Assembly (NCBI RefSeq): GCF_005222705.1
Contig: NZ_STGF01000024.1
Location: 1 to 64,000, forward strand
Length of the DNA: 64,000 bases
Reading direction: 5' to 3'
Source: Paenibacillus sp. SY21-1
Lineage (GTDB): Bacteria; Bacillota; Bacilli; Paenibacillales; Paenibacillaceae
Part shown: in pieces, positions 1 to 7,455 of the stretch
How positions within the stretch are numbered: the first letter of the stretch is position 1
How the letters are laid out: every line of letters begins with the position of its first letter
Made by a program: the position numbers and the translations under genes
Notes under the pieces: model-generated
Databases searched by the model: none
Told to the model about the DNA's origin: nothing
Seen by the model: the letters and a program-made list of their open reading frames with translations, nothing else

Positions 1-1
1 G

Positions 2-115
2 ATTATCTTCAGATACATCATGGTCTACTACAACAGGCAGCGAATCTACACCTCCAATCCAGGGGGCTGGCCCCCAGCTATTTATCGCGAAAGAGTGCTG
101 TCACAAGCAGCCTAG
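2..115 (+). CDS. IS3-family transposase (OrfB), C-terminal end only
   Basis: The window opens inside a reading frame that ends at a TAG at 113-115. Its last 37 residues contain YYNRQRIY followed by GGWPPAIYRE. This is the typical tail of the integrase-core (DDE) transposase of IS3-family elements, where YYN-x-x-R and a closing PxxYR motif sit just before the stop. The rest of the element lies outside the window, so it cannot be judged intact. The family assignment rests on a short stretch only. No clear terminal inverted repeat was found just downstream, where a tandem repeat array begins. Confidence 0.6.
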   Translation: MIFRYIMVYYNRQRIYTSNPGGWPPAIYRERVLSQAA

Positions 116-184
116 CAACGGGATTTCAGCATGAGTGTGTTTTCAAACTGCACTTTTATTGACAACTCCAGAGATATTGAAACA

Positions 185-439
185 GCGAATGAGTTAGTTT
201 TCTCATTATAGCGGGCCTCGGAGGCTCTTGAAGCAGCGAATGAGTTAGTTTTCTGATTATAGCGGACCATGGGAGCTCCTGTAGCAGCGAATGAGTTAGT
301 TTTCTGATTATAGCGGACCTGGGAGGCTCTCGAAGCGGCGAATGGGTTAGTTTTCTCATTATAGCGGACCTCGGAGGCTCTCGAAGCAGCAAAGAAGTTA
401 GTTTTGTGATTATAGCGAACCTCGAAAGGCTTTATAAAT
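185..439. repeat. Tandem array of five 51-bp repeats
   Basis: The phrase GCGAATGAGTTAGTT or a close variant recurs at 185, 236, 287, 338 and 389, exactly 51 bp apart. The fifth copy decays into AT-rich sequence near 435. Each unit also contains ATTATAGCGGACC and a short palindrome around CCTCGGAGG. Because 51 is a multiple of three, the minus strand stays open across the array and would encode a 17-residue repeat (core RSAIMRKLTHS). I see no ribosome binding site, and treat that frame as a by-product of the repeat. The array lies directly after the IS3 transposase end. Confidence 0.85.
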
Positions 440-624
440 AATCCGGGATATCTACTCTTACTATTCGCGAGATTTTTTTGACCGCCAAGTCATTACATTG
501 TTGAATCGTTATCGTCATATATAAAGATGTTGTCCCGCCCCACTCCGTTCTATTCAGAATATAAATATGGCTGAATTATTTTTCATCAAGGTTTCCTGAA
601 GCGGCAGACTTAAGAAACGCAACA

Positions 625-658
625 AAAAGAACAGCCCTTGCTTGCTGGCTGCCCTTTT
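625..658 (-). terminator. Probable rho-independent terminator (minus strand)
   Basis: Read on the minus strand, AAAAGGGCAGCC is followed by a loop of about ten bases and GGCTGTTCTTTTT, giving a stem with two G-U pairs and a U-rich tail. It is about 440 bp past the end of asd, so it may serve a decayed gene in between. Confidence 0.4.
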
Positions 659-698
659 ACACCTGGCAAATAAAAGATCCAAATTGCAACAGCCATTT

Positions 699-753
699 GA
701 AGAAGGGGCGTCCCTCCGTCATCTACCATGACCTTTGGGACAGCCCCTTCTTC
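699..753. repeat. Long inverted repeat (16-17 bp arms)
   Basis: GAAGAAGGGGCGTCCC at 699-714 pairs with GGGACAGCCCCTTCTTC at 737-753 with one bulge. It has no U-run on either side, so it is not an ordinary terminator. It may be a remnant of a mobile or repetitive element. Confidence 0.5.
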
Positions 754-763
754 ATAAATCTCT

Positions 764-1059
764 CCATCGAGCTTCAGCTGCCAGAACCTCGCGTCATGCG
801 CACCTTCTAACTAGGGGCGTGTCTGAAAACCCGTTCAGTGGCACCTTTCACCGCCTTTTCGCCCCCTGCTTCGTTCCGTTTGCTTGATGTACCCCGCCCC
901 GGTACACCTTAACAAACGCGCCTTCCATGGAACGAAAATTCGGCAAAACTTGCTGTCCTCAGCGTTCTCAGGCACGCCCTAAAGCCGCCATTAGAATTCG
1001 TCCATCCACTTCCCATCCAGCTTCAGCCGTCAGGCTACTGCATCAGGCATACCTTCTAA
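764..1059 (-). repeat. Two diverged copies of a 47-bp segment in the asd downstream region
   Basis: Positions 764-810 and 1013-1059 align without gaps at roughly 70 percent identity and share AGCTTCAGC and ACCTTCTAA. On the minus strand both translate to similar peptides (LEGAHDARFWQLKLDG and LEGMPDA followed by a stop, then RLKLDG). This suggests remnants of a duplicated small coding sequence. The 440-1099 stretch otherwise holds no convincing gene. Confidence 0.45.
870..936. repeat. Nested imperfect inverted repeat
   Basis: TTCGTTCC at 870-877 matches GGAACGAA at 929-936, and TGTACC at 888-893 matches GGTACA at 901-906, giving a 67-bp nested palindromic structure between decayed sequence and asd. 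It resembles dispersed intergenic repeats, but only a genome-wide search could show that. Confidence 0.4.
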
Positions 1060-1099
1060 ATAAATGCCCGTTAGAATTAGCCAGACCCTCCGGCCGCCA

Positions 1100-2188
1100 T
1101 TATTTCGCCTGAATGTAACCTTCCGCCTTGAGCAGCTCGGCGATCAGCACCGCGCCGCCTGCGGCACCGCGCAGCGTGTTGTGCGACAGGCCTACGAATT
1201 TGAAATCGAACAGCGAATCCTCGCGCAGTCTGCCTGCGGAGACACCCATGCCGCGCTCGATATCGCGATCCAGATTCGTCTGAGGACGATTCTCCTCCTG
1301 GAAGTAAGTGATAAATTGTTTAGGCGCGCTAGGAAGCCCAAGCTCCTGCGGGCGCCCTTTGAATTGCGACCAGCGAGCAAGAATCTCTTCTTTGGACGGC
1401 TTGTTCTCGAACGACATAAATACGGTAGCAAAATGACCGTCCGTTACCGGAACACGAATACATTGCGTCGTGATGAGCGGGGAGCTTGCTTTGACAATTT
1501 CATCGTTTACGATGCTGCCCCAGATGCGAAGCGGCTCCTGCTCGCTTTTCTCTTCCTCGCCGCCAATGTACGGAATAACGTTGTCCAGCATTTCAGGCCA
1601 ATCGGTAAAGTTTTTGCCTGCTCCGGAAATCGCCTGGTAGGTCGATGCCAGCACCTTCGTCGGTTTGAAATCGAGCAGCGCGTTAATCGCAGGCACATAG
1701 CTCTGGATCGAGCAGTTTGGCTTAACCGCGATAAAGCCGGTCGATGTGCCCAGACGTTTTCTTTGCGCTCCGATAATTTCGATATGGCCCGGATTAATTT
1801 CCGGAATCACCATTGGGATGTCCGGCGTCCAGCGATGCGCCGAGTTGTTGGAAATAACAGGCGTTCCGGTTTTGGCGTACGCTTCCTCCAGCGCTTGGAT
1901 GTCTTTTTTTGGCATATCCACCGCACAGAATACAAAATCAACGTCTGCCGCAACCTCTTCCACCTTGGAAGCATCCTGAACGACGATTTGCTTCACGGCC
2001 TCCGGGATCGGAGTAGCCAGCTTCCATCTGCCTTGTACCGCTTCCTCGTAGGTTTTGCCCGCAGAACCTGCGCTTGCCGAAATGCCCGTTACGCTAAACC
2101 ATGGATGTTGATCCAGCAACTGAATAAACCGCTGCCCCACCATGCCTGTTCCTCCGACAATGCCAACTTTCAATTTTTCCGCCATCAT
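1100..2188 (-). CDS. asd: Aspartate-semialdehyde dehydrogenase
   Basis: Makes L-aspartate 4-semialdehyde from aspartyl phosphate with NADPH, the branch point to lysine/diaminopimelate, methionine and threonine. The 362-residue protein has the N-terminal nucleotide-binding loop GIVGGTGMVG (residues 9-18). It also has the catalytic cysteine in KPNCSIQ (Cys159) and a late RLREDSLFDFKFVGLSHNTLRGAAGG stretch (RLRE to AAGG) with the substrate-binding and dimer region. Length and motif wording fit the archaeal/fungal-type Asd found in many Paenibacillus rather than the shorter E. coli type. The start follows GAAAGGAT by a normal distance. The gene stands alone, preceded by a 520-bp leader with a T-box, so it is probably regulated by amino-acid supply through tRNA charging. 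Confidence 0.93.
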   Translation of the reverse strand: MMAEKLKVGIVGGTGMVGQRFIQLLDQHPWFSVTGISASAGSAGKTYEEAVQGRWKLATPIPEAVKQIVVQDASKVEEVAADVDFVFCAVDMPKKDIQALEEAYAKTGTPVISNNSAHRWTPDIPMVIPEINPGHIEIIGAQRKRLGTSTGFIAVKPNCSIQSYVPAINALLDFKPTKVLASTYQAISGAGKNFTDWPEMLDNVIPYIGGEEEKSEQEPLRIWGSIVNDEIVKASSPLITTQCIRVPVTDGHFATVFMSFENKPSKEEILARWSQFKGRPQELGLPSAPKQFITYFQEENRPQTNLDRDIERGMGVSAGRLREDSLFDFKFVGLSHNTLRGAAGGAVLIAELLKAEGYIQAK

Positions 2189-2410
2189 GTATTCAATCCT
2201 TTCAAGTGTAGTCTCAAGCGTAAGCGACTGTCACCGTTCTTCATGGCAAAAGCCGACGTTTCGCGAAGACGTAGGCGCGGATATAAACCTAAATCTTATC
2301 CGACCTTACATTTCAGGCGTAAACGGCCAACTCCGCCCCCTGACGGCAAAGGTCAACGTATCGGATAGCCATATAAGCCGAGTATAAGTGATCAGCAAAT
2401 ATATGCCTAG

Positions 2411-2715
2411 ATTAAAAAAATCCCATCTCCAAGACGTTGCTTCGTCTCAGGGATGAGATTTATATTCTCACGGTACCACCCATATTCGCCGGTATGTCGC
2501 CATAGCAGCCTCTTCAAGTACAGGCATGCACAAAACATGCGTATACTCTAGCCCTGTAACAGGAGCGCCTGGCATGCCACCCCTCCGTTGCGGGAGTTCC
2601 GGCATGCTGCTCGGAGTCTTTGTTCAATAAAGCCTTCTTTGCTCCCTTTCAGCTTGCTGGAGCTCTCTGTGAAAGAATTCATTTATTTACTCGTCTCGTC
2701 GTAGCATTTGAATTT
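2411..2715 (-). promoter_or_regulatory. T-box riboswitch leader of asd
   Basis: Read on the minus strand, the leader contains CACAGAGAGCTCC followed by GCTGAAAGGGAGC (stem I AG-bulge/terminal-loop type sequence, about 2641-2670). It also has the canonical T-box sequence GGGTGGTACCGTGAG (2467-2481), which pairs with the NCCA end of uncharged tRNA. A terminator follows: a stem from about 2421-2457 with a run of seven U at 2414-2420. The specifier triplet should lie near 2613-2625 (GAACAAAGACTCC). AAA/AAG (Lys), ACA (Thr) and GAC (Asp) are all possible by eye and I cannot decide. Known role of the class: uncharged cognate tRNA stabilises the antiterminator and lets transcription proceed into asd. 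Confidence 0.9.
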
Positions 2716-2718
2716 GCC

Positions 2719-2750
2719 ATTATATTATCAAATATCGGCCCGCAGGTAAA
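2719..2750 (-). promoter_or_regulatory. Likely sigma-A promoter of asd
   Basis: On the minus strand TTTACC (2745-2750) is followed after 17 bp by TAATAT, overlapping a perfect TATAAT (2719-2724). It sits immediately upstream of the T-box leader. Confidence 0.55.
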
Positions 2751-2772
2751 CAGTATTTCGAAAATTTGTGCG

Positions 2773-3783
2773 TTAGCCTATATTTCCAGCTGCAAGACGG
2801 GTTTCCGGAGCCGAAGACAGGCCCACTTTCCTTGCCGCATATGCGGCCGCGCCGACTGCACCCGCCTTTCCGCCCAATGAAGCGGCAACGATGCTGCAAG
2901 CGCCGGAAGACAGTCTCAGACTGTGTTGGCCGACCGTCTCCCGTACAGGAGCGAGCAAACGCTCGCCCGCCGCCGACATGCCGCCGCCAATAATGACAAG
3001 CCCGGGGTTAAGCAAATTGATTGCTGTAGCCAGGCCGAAGCCAAGTATGCGTCCCGTTTCATTCATAATATCAATAGCAAGCGGGTCCTTCTGATCATAA
3101 GCTTCCGATATCATTTGTGCGGTAATGGACTGAAACTCCTCGCCGATCCAGCTGCGCACGACGCTCTCCCTGCCTGCCTCCAGCTCCTCTGTGAAGGATC
3201 GTACCATACCGACAGCCGAAACGTATCTTCCCAGACAGCCTGAGCTGCCGCACCGGCACGGACGGCCTTCCCGGTACATATTCATATGCCCGATTTCCCC
3301 CGCGCTGTAGGTTTCTCCGTATAGAACGGAGCCATCCACGACAATGCCTGATCCAAGCCCCGTCCCAAGCGTAAGGAGCAGCACATTCCTGTGCCCGATT
3401 CCCGCGCCGAACAGCCATTCACCGTACAGATTGACGCGAACGTCGTTATCGATACAAACAGGAAAGGCGAACGTTTCCTTCATTTCATTCACGACGTGTA
3501 CATTCTCCCAGCCCGGAAAATTAGGCGAAAAAATGGACAGCCCTTCTTCGGGATCAAGCAGGCCCGGAATGCCCATTCCCATACCCGCGATTTCCCGCTG
3601 GTCAAGGTTGGATTCGGCCAACATGGCGTGAATGGCCAACTTGATACGAGCAAGGACATGAGCGGGACCCAAAGCCGCTTCAGTCGCATCGCTGCGTTCC
3701 ACTACAGCCCGAAACTCCGCGTCAAAAATAGCCGCTTTAATATTGGTTCCGCCCAAATCGATGCCGATTATATACTTTTCCAT
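2773..3783 (-). CDS. ROK-family sugar kinase (glucokinase-like)
   Basis: Probably phosphorylates glucose or a related hexose with ATP in the cytoplasm. The 336-residue protein starts with the phosphate-binding DLGGTNIKAA and has GMGIPG and a sugar-binding IDNDVRV. It also has TLGTGLGSGIV and the zinc motif of ROK proteins (GHMNMYREG then CRCGSSGC). NPGLVIIGGG lies near the end. One oddity: the ROK signature normally ends GCxE, and the glutamate contributes to sugar binding in family members. Here the position reads GCLG, so substrate choice may differ. The start has AAAGGAG upstream. It lies downstream of the ABC-F gene on the same strand, 144 bp away, and upstream of the asd leader. No sugar transporter is adjacent. 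Confidence 0.82.
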   Translation of the reverse strand: MEKYIIGIDLGGTNIKAAIFDAEFRAVVERSDATEAALGPAHVLARIKLAIHAMLAESNLDQREIAGMGMGIPGLLDPEEGLSIFSPNFPGWENVHVVNEMKETFAFPVCIDNDVRVNLYGEWLFGAGIGHRNVLLLTLGTGLGSGIVVDGSVLYGETYSAGEIGHMNMYREGRPCRCGSSGCLGRYVSAVGMVRSFTEELEAGRESVVRSWIGEEFQSITAQMISEAYDQKDPLAIDIMNETGRILGFGLATAINLLNPGLVIIGGGMSAAGERLLAPVRETVGQHSLRLSSGACSIVAASLGGKAGAVGAAAYAARKVGLSSAPETRLAAGNIG

Positions 3784-3927
3784 GTATCGTCGCTCCTTTA
3801 GCTTCTATCCATACTGCCATTCTAACGGATCGCACAAGGAAGCGTTATAGATAGAAGACACTTGCCCATGGAGTTTTGTTGCATTCCGGAGCAACGATCC
3901 AGGCTTCGCCCAGCCTATGCGGGAAAG

Positions 3928-5406
3928 CTACAGCTCGACAAGCTTGGTCGCGATATTGTCGCAAAACTCGCTGTCATGCTCCACAAACAATATGGTCGGC
4001 TCATGCTCCAGCAGAAGCTCCTCAATTTGCATACGCGAGATGACGTCGACAAAGTTAAGCGGTTCGTCCCAAATGTGCACATGCACCCGTTCGCTCAAGC
4101 TTTTGGCGATCAGCACCTTCTTCTTCTGGCCGCCGCTGAACGACGCCATATCCTTTTCGAACTGAGCTCTGGAGAAATCAAGCTTTCTCAGAATCGATTT
4201 GAACAGGCTTTCGTCAATGCCGTGCTCCCGCGCATAGTCCGATAAATTACCCTTCAGGTGGGAGGTATCCTGCGACACATAGGAGATTTTCAGTTGGCTG
4301 TCCTTGCGCAAGCTGCCGGTGTGACTAAGCTGCTCGCCGCATATCAGCTTGAGTATCGAGGATTTGCCCGAGCCGTTAGGTCCGGTCAGCGCAATGCGCT
4401 CGCCCGGCTCGATCGTAAAGCTTACCTCCGGGCACACCTGTTTGTCCCCGTAATAAATCGAAACGGCATCCAGCTCCGCAAGCTGCGGCTTATGAAAGGC
4501 AAGCTGTACGATCTCCAGGCTTTCCGAGCTTTCAATATTTTTCAACAACTTGGATTTCTCTTCGATGGCCGACTGCTGCCTCTGTTCAATCGATTTTGAG
4601 CGCTTCATCATTTTGGCAGCCTTGTGGCCTACATAGCCTTTATCGATTTTGGAGCCCGAATTTCGGGTGCCGTTTTTGCTTTTTTCCACCGCATGCGACC
4701 AGTCGCCGGTGCGCCTCGCTGAAGCGGACAAGCGTTTGATGTCCTTTCTCAGCCTTTCGTCCGCCGCAAGTTCAAACTGATCCTGCCTCCGCTTGTTTTC
4801 CCACCAGCTTGAAAAATTCCCCTTCTGGATTTCAATGTTGGTTTTGTTGATGGAGAGAATATGATCGACGCAATGATCGAGAAACGCTCTGTCGTGGGAT
4901 ACGAGAATGTAGCCGCTCTTGGATTTCAAATAGTGGGCGACCAGCTTTCTTGCGTTCAAATCCAGATGGTTCGTCGGCTCGTCAATAAGCAGGAAGCTAT
5001 TTTCCTTAATGAATAAGGTGGCCAGCAGCACCTTGGTCTGTTCCCCGCTCGACAACGACTCGAAGGGCCGGTACAGCACGTCCTCCCCGATTTTAAGGAG
5101 CGAAAATTCCCGCATGAGCTGCCAATGCTCGTAATCCGGATAAATATCCTCAACCACTTCGTACGTCAGACCTTCCTTGCGCTCCACATAGAACGGAAAA
5201 TATTCAAAGCCGACCTGCGCCGAAATATGGCCGCTGTATTCATGCTTGCCCAGCAGCAAGCTCAGAAATGTCGTTTTGCCCCTGCCGTTTCTTCCGGTAA
5301 ACCCCAGCTTCCAATCGGTGTCAATTTGGAAATTCACATTTTCGAATATCGGATCGTAGCTGCCTTCGTAGGCAAACGTAAGGTTCATCACATTAATTAA
5401 TGACAT
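3928..5406 (-). CDS. ABC-F ribosomal protection protein, Lsa-like
   Basis: A cytosolic twin-ATPase of the ABC-F group without membrane segments. The 492 residues carry Walker A GRNGRGKTT near the start and signature LSSGEQTK. They also carry Walker B LLIDEPTNHLDLN and, in the second half, GPNGSGKSS, FSGGQKKK and IWDEPLNFVD. A charged linker rich in Lys and Arg sits between the two ATPases. The opening MSLINVMNLTFAYEGSYDPI and the overall length match the Lsa/Vml branch. That branch binds the ribosomal E site and displaces lincosamides, pleuromutilins and streptogramin A. The second Walker B region reads EPLNFVD instead of EPTNHLD, as is common in this branch. A GGGAGGA site precedes the start. 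A 5' attenuator (5426-5626) strongly suggests drug-inducible expression. The actual resistance spectrum is inference. Confidence 0.88.
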   Translation of the reverse strand: MSLINVMNLTFAYEGSYDPIFENVNFQIDTDWKLGFTGRNGRGKTTFLSLLLGKHEYSGHISAQVGFEYFPFYVERKEGLTYEVVEDIYPDYEHWQLMREFSLLKIGEDVLYRPFESLSSGEQTKVLLATLFIKENSFLLIDEPTNHLDLNARKLVAHYLKSKSGYILVSHDRAFLDHCVDHILSINKTNIEIQKGNFSSWWENKRRQDQFELAADERLRKDIKRLSASARRTGDWSHAVEKSKNGTRNSGSKIDKGYVGHKAAKMMKRSKSIEQRQQSAIEEKSKLLKNIESSESLEIVQLAFHKPQLAELDAVSIYYGDKQVCPEVSFTIEPGERIALTGPNGSGKSSILKLICGEQLSHTGSLRKDSQLKISYVSQDTSHLKGNLSDYAREHGIDESLFKSILRKLDFSRAQFEKDMASFSGGQKKKVLIAKSLSERVHVHIWDEPLNFVDVISRMQIEELLLEHEPTILFVEHDSEFCDNIATKLVEL

Positions 5407-5425
5407 AAAGCGTATCCTCCCGTGT

Positions 5426-5626
5426 AAAATAAAAGAGCCACAAGAAAGTTACATTCTTGTAGCTCAAATAGATACAACAAATCCAACCCGCAACGGGGCC
5501 AGATGAGGATATATCGATTGAGTCCAAGAGTATGATGTAACTTTCTTGCATACAAAATAATAAAACAGACGAAGCTTCCGCTTGGTTGTTTTATCGTTTC
5601 ATAATACCTGCAAGAAATATTACATT
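5426..5626 (-). promoter_or_regulatory. Transcription attenuator in the ABC-F leader
   Basis: Three mutually complementary segments are visible on the minus strand. Segment 3 is a terminator: GAGCTACAAGAA, loop, TTCTTGTGGCTC, then TTTTATTTT (5426-5465). Segment 2 (5534-5549) reads GCAAGAAAGTTACATC and is perfectly complementary over 14 bases to ATGTAACTTTCTTG inside the terminator, so it can form an antiterminator. Segment 1 (5611-5626) reads AATGTAATATTTCTTG and can pair with segment 2 with one offset, releasing the terminator. A second hairpin with a U-rich tail lies at 5561-5595. A three-codon reading frame overlaps the start of the switch. Drug-stalled ribosomes controlling such leaders are established for other ABC-F genes. 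Confidence 0.8.
5591..5602 (-). CDS. Three-codon leader ORF (Met-Lys-Arg) of the ABC-F gene
   Basis: ATGAAACGATAA on the minus strand, preceded at 4 bases by AGG within GCAGGTATT. It lies directly after pairing segment 1 and before the downstream hairpins, where ribosome stalling would change leader folding. Its translation is inferred from position and the short Shine-Dalgarno-like sequence. Confidence 0.5.
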   Translation of the reverse strand: MKR

Positions 5627-5659
5627 ATGCTCTTCAACTCCAATCCTTAAATTACGAGT

Positions 5660-5688
5660 ATTCTAACATAAGCTTGCCGATATGACAA
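5660..5688 (-). promoter_or_regulatory. Sigma-A promoter of the ABC-F gene
   Basis: Minus strand TTGTCA (5683-5688), 17-bp spacer, TAGAAT (5660-5665). Transcription would begin near 5653 and include the whole attenuator. Confidence 0.7.
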
Positions 5689-5702
5689 CCAATCGTAGGG
5701 GT

Positions 5703-5731
5703 TTGATTTTAAACGAACGATCGTTTATTAT
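5703..5731 (+). promoter_or_regulatory. Promoter and operator of the TetR gene
   Basis: TTGATT (5703-5708), 17-bp spacer, TATTAT (5726-5731). The spacer holds an inverted repeat AAACGA-ACGA-TCGTTT (5711-5726), a good TetR-dimer site placed to block RNA polymerase. The predicted transcription start coincides with the ATG at 5738, so the transcript would be almost leaderless. Confidence 0.6.
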
Positions 5732-5737
5732 TGAGCC

Positions 5738-6322
5738 ATGAGACTAAAAGATGAAACCAAAAATCAGGCTATTTTTGACGCCACCATCGAGCTTATTCAT
5801 GAAATCGGCTTGTCCGAGCTGTCCATGTCCAAAATCGCCAAGCGGGCGAAGCTCTCTTCCGCCACCATTTACGTGTATTACGAGAACAAGGAGGATTTAT
5901 TGCTCAAGCTGTACCTCGACATAAAAGGAAAAATGGGCAGCAGCATGTTGAAGGACGTGCATGAGGGCATGAGCACCAAGCAGCACTGCTATACGTTCAT
6001 GAGAAACGCCTTGGACTTTATTCTGCATAACCAGCGGTGGTATCTCGTATTGGAGCAGTTCTCCTCCTCGCCGCTGATCGACAAGCTGTGCATCGAGGAT
6101 ACGGCTCCGTTGTTCGCGCCGCTATACCGGTTCGTAGAGGACGGTCAGCGCAGCGGGCAATTAAAGCAAGTGGAAGCCTCTTTATTGCTGTCTTATTGTT
6201 ATTTCCCCGTCATTCAGCTGGCAAAATCTATGTTTGACCATACGGAAGCCGTGGACGAGGAGCAATTCAACACGGTTTTTGCGCTTAGCTGGGACGCCAT
6301 CAGTCAGAAAACAAATGAATAA
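5738..6322 (+). CDS. TetR/AcrR-family transcriptional regulator
   Basis: A 194-residue repressor with an N-terminal DNA-binding domain. The helix-turn-helix reads SKIAKRAKLSSATIYVYYENKEDLL (SKIAKRAKLSS to NKEDLL, about residues 30-55), typical of TetR. The C-terminal two thirds is a helical ligand/dimer domain. A perfect 6-bp-armed palindrome lies in its own promoter, so it is probably autoregulated. The MBL-fold gene starts 24 bp downstream on the same strand and is the likely co-transcribed target. The divergent ABC-F promoter is about 25 bp away, so cross-regulation is possible but not shown. No ordinary ribosome binding site precedes the ATG. Confidence 0.85.
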   Translation: MRLKDETKNQAIFDATIELIHEIGLSELSMSKIAKRAKLSSATIYVYYENKEDLLLKLYLDIKGKMGSSMLKDVHEGMSTKQHCYTFMRNALDFILHNQRWYLVLEQFSSSPLIDKLCIEDTAPLFAPLYRFVEDGQRSGQLKQVEASLLLSYCYFPVIQLAKSMFDHTEAVDEEQFNTVFALSWDAISQKTNE

Positions 6323-6346
6323 TACTATGCAAACAGGAGACTGGCG

Positions 6347-7312
6347 ATGACAAAATATGAGAATCAAATTGCTACCCCGATGAATATGGGCTTCAAAGCC
6401 CTGATCAGCATGCTTCGCGATTCCATGACAGGCGGCGCTCTGCGCAGGCCTGCCGGCGTCCTTCCCGTAGAAGCGCTGCAGCCGGCGTTCGCGGACCCGA
6501 TTGCATCAAGAGCGACCTGGTTCGGCCATTCCGCTTTCCTGCTTGAAATCGAAGGCCGAAGGCTGCTGTTCGACCCGATGCTCGGCTCCCGGCCATCTCC
6601 CGTCTCCTGGGCGGGCTCGAAGCGCTACAGCCGGACGCTTCCGCTCCGGGCGGAGGATTTCCCCGAGCTTGACGCCATTATTTTATCGCATGATCATTAC
6701 GACCATCTGGACTACTCCTCTATTCGCAAATTAAAGGATAAAGCCCGGGCGTTTGTCGTTCCGCTCGGCGTACGCAAGCGTTTAATCAAATGGGGAGTCG
6801 ACGCCGCCAAAATAACCGAGCACGCCTGGTGGGATGAGCTGGAGGTGGCGGGCCTATCCTTGGCCTGCACGCCGGCGCGCCATTTCTCGGGAAGAGGCTT
6901 GTTCGACCGCAACTCCACCCTATGGTGCTCATGGGTCGTTCGCGGCCAGGAAACGAAGGTGTTCTTTAGCGGAGACAGCGGATATGGCCCGCATTTCAAG
7001 GAAATAGGGCAGAAATACGGTCCATTTGATCTGACGCTAATGGAATGCGGCCAATATGACAACAGGTGGTCGGGCATTCACATGATGCCGGAAGAAACGG
7101 TGCAGGCTCACCTCGATCTTGGCGGAGAGCTGCTGATTCCGGTTCATTGGGGAGCGTTCACTCTCGCCTATCATGCCTGGACCGATCCCGTCGAACGAGT
7201 GACGAAGGCGGCAGCCGCGCATCGGGTCAGCGTCGCCACGCCAAAAATCGGCGAGCCTGTCGCGATCCGTTCCGCCAGCTTCCCTACCGGCGCGTGGTGG
7301 AGGCAAGCTTAG
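6347..7312 (+). CDS. MBL-fold hydrolase, NAPE-PLD-like
   Basis: A 321-residue cytosolic metallo-beta-lactamase-fold protein. Metal ligands are easily seen: HDHYDH (His115, His117, Asp119, His120), His179 in PARHFSGRG, Asp210 in SGDSGYG and His267 in PVHWGAF. The order and the PARHFSGR and GDSGYG wording match the N-acyl-phosphatidylethanolamine phospholipase D-like group (UlaG/RomA-like proteins), which hydrolyse phosphodiester or lactone bonds. AGGAG lies 8 bases before the ATG. It follows the TetR gene by 24 bp and is likely in its operon. The substrate cannot be told from sequence. The family position is secure, the reaction is not. Confidence 0.82.
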   Translation: MTKYENQIATPMNMGFKALISMLRDSMTGGALRRPAGVLPVEALQPAFADPIASRATWFGHSAFLLEIEGRRLLFDPMLGSRPSPVSWAGSKRYSRTLPLRAEDFPELDAIILSHDHYDHLDYSSIRKLKDKARAFVVPLGVRKRLIKWGVDAAKITEHAWWDELEVAGLSLACTPARHFSGRGLFDRNSTLWCSWVVRGQETKVFFSGDSGYGPHFKEIGQKYGPFDLTLMECGQYDNRWSGIHMMPEETVQAHLDLGGELLIPVHWGAFTLAYHAWTDPVERVTKAAAAHRVSVATPKIGEPVAIRSASFPTGAWWRQA

Positions 7313-7455
7313 GCCCGCAAGGGAGTGTAGCGCCGAGGCGCATCCGAAAAAAGGTTGCATGTCCGCAATCGCTTGGCAATAATGGGATAAAGAGCTTGAT
7401 GATGCAGCGCTTGCGCAGCCTGGAGGATCTCGCTCCCGAAAACTGATCGCAAAGG

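Noticed and set aside
156..392. Minus-strand 78-codon frame with 17-residue repeats as a real protein
   Set aside because: It is a consequence of the frame-neutral tandem repeat and has no ribosome binding site.
185..439. Possible CRISPR array
   Set aside because: The 51-bp units follow each other directly with no unique spacers, and no cas gene is present.
1064..2368. Long plus-strand frame (434 codons)
   Set aside because: It is antisense to asd, whose motifs and codon pattern are clear, and shows no protein-like features.
2411..2715. Lysine (L-box) riboswitch before asd
   Set aside because: The GGGTGGTACC and AGAGAG signatures identify a T-box. No L-box core is seen.
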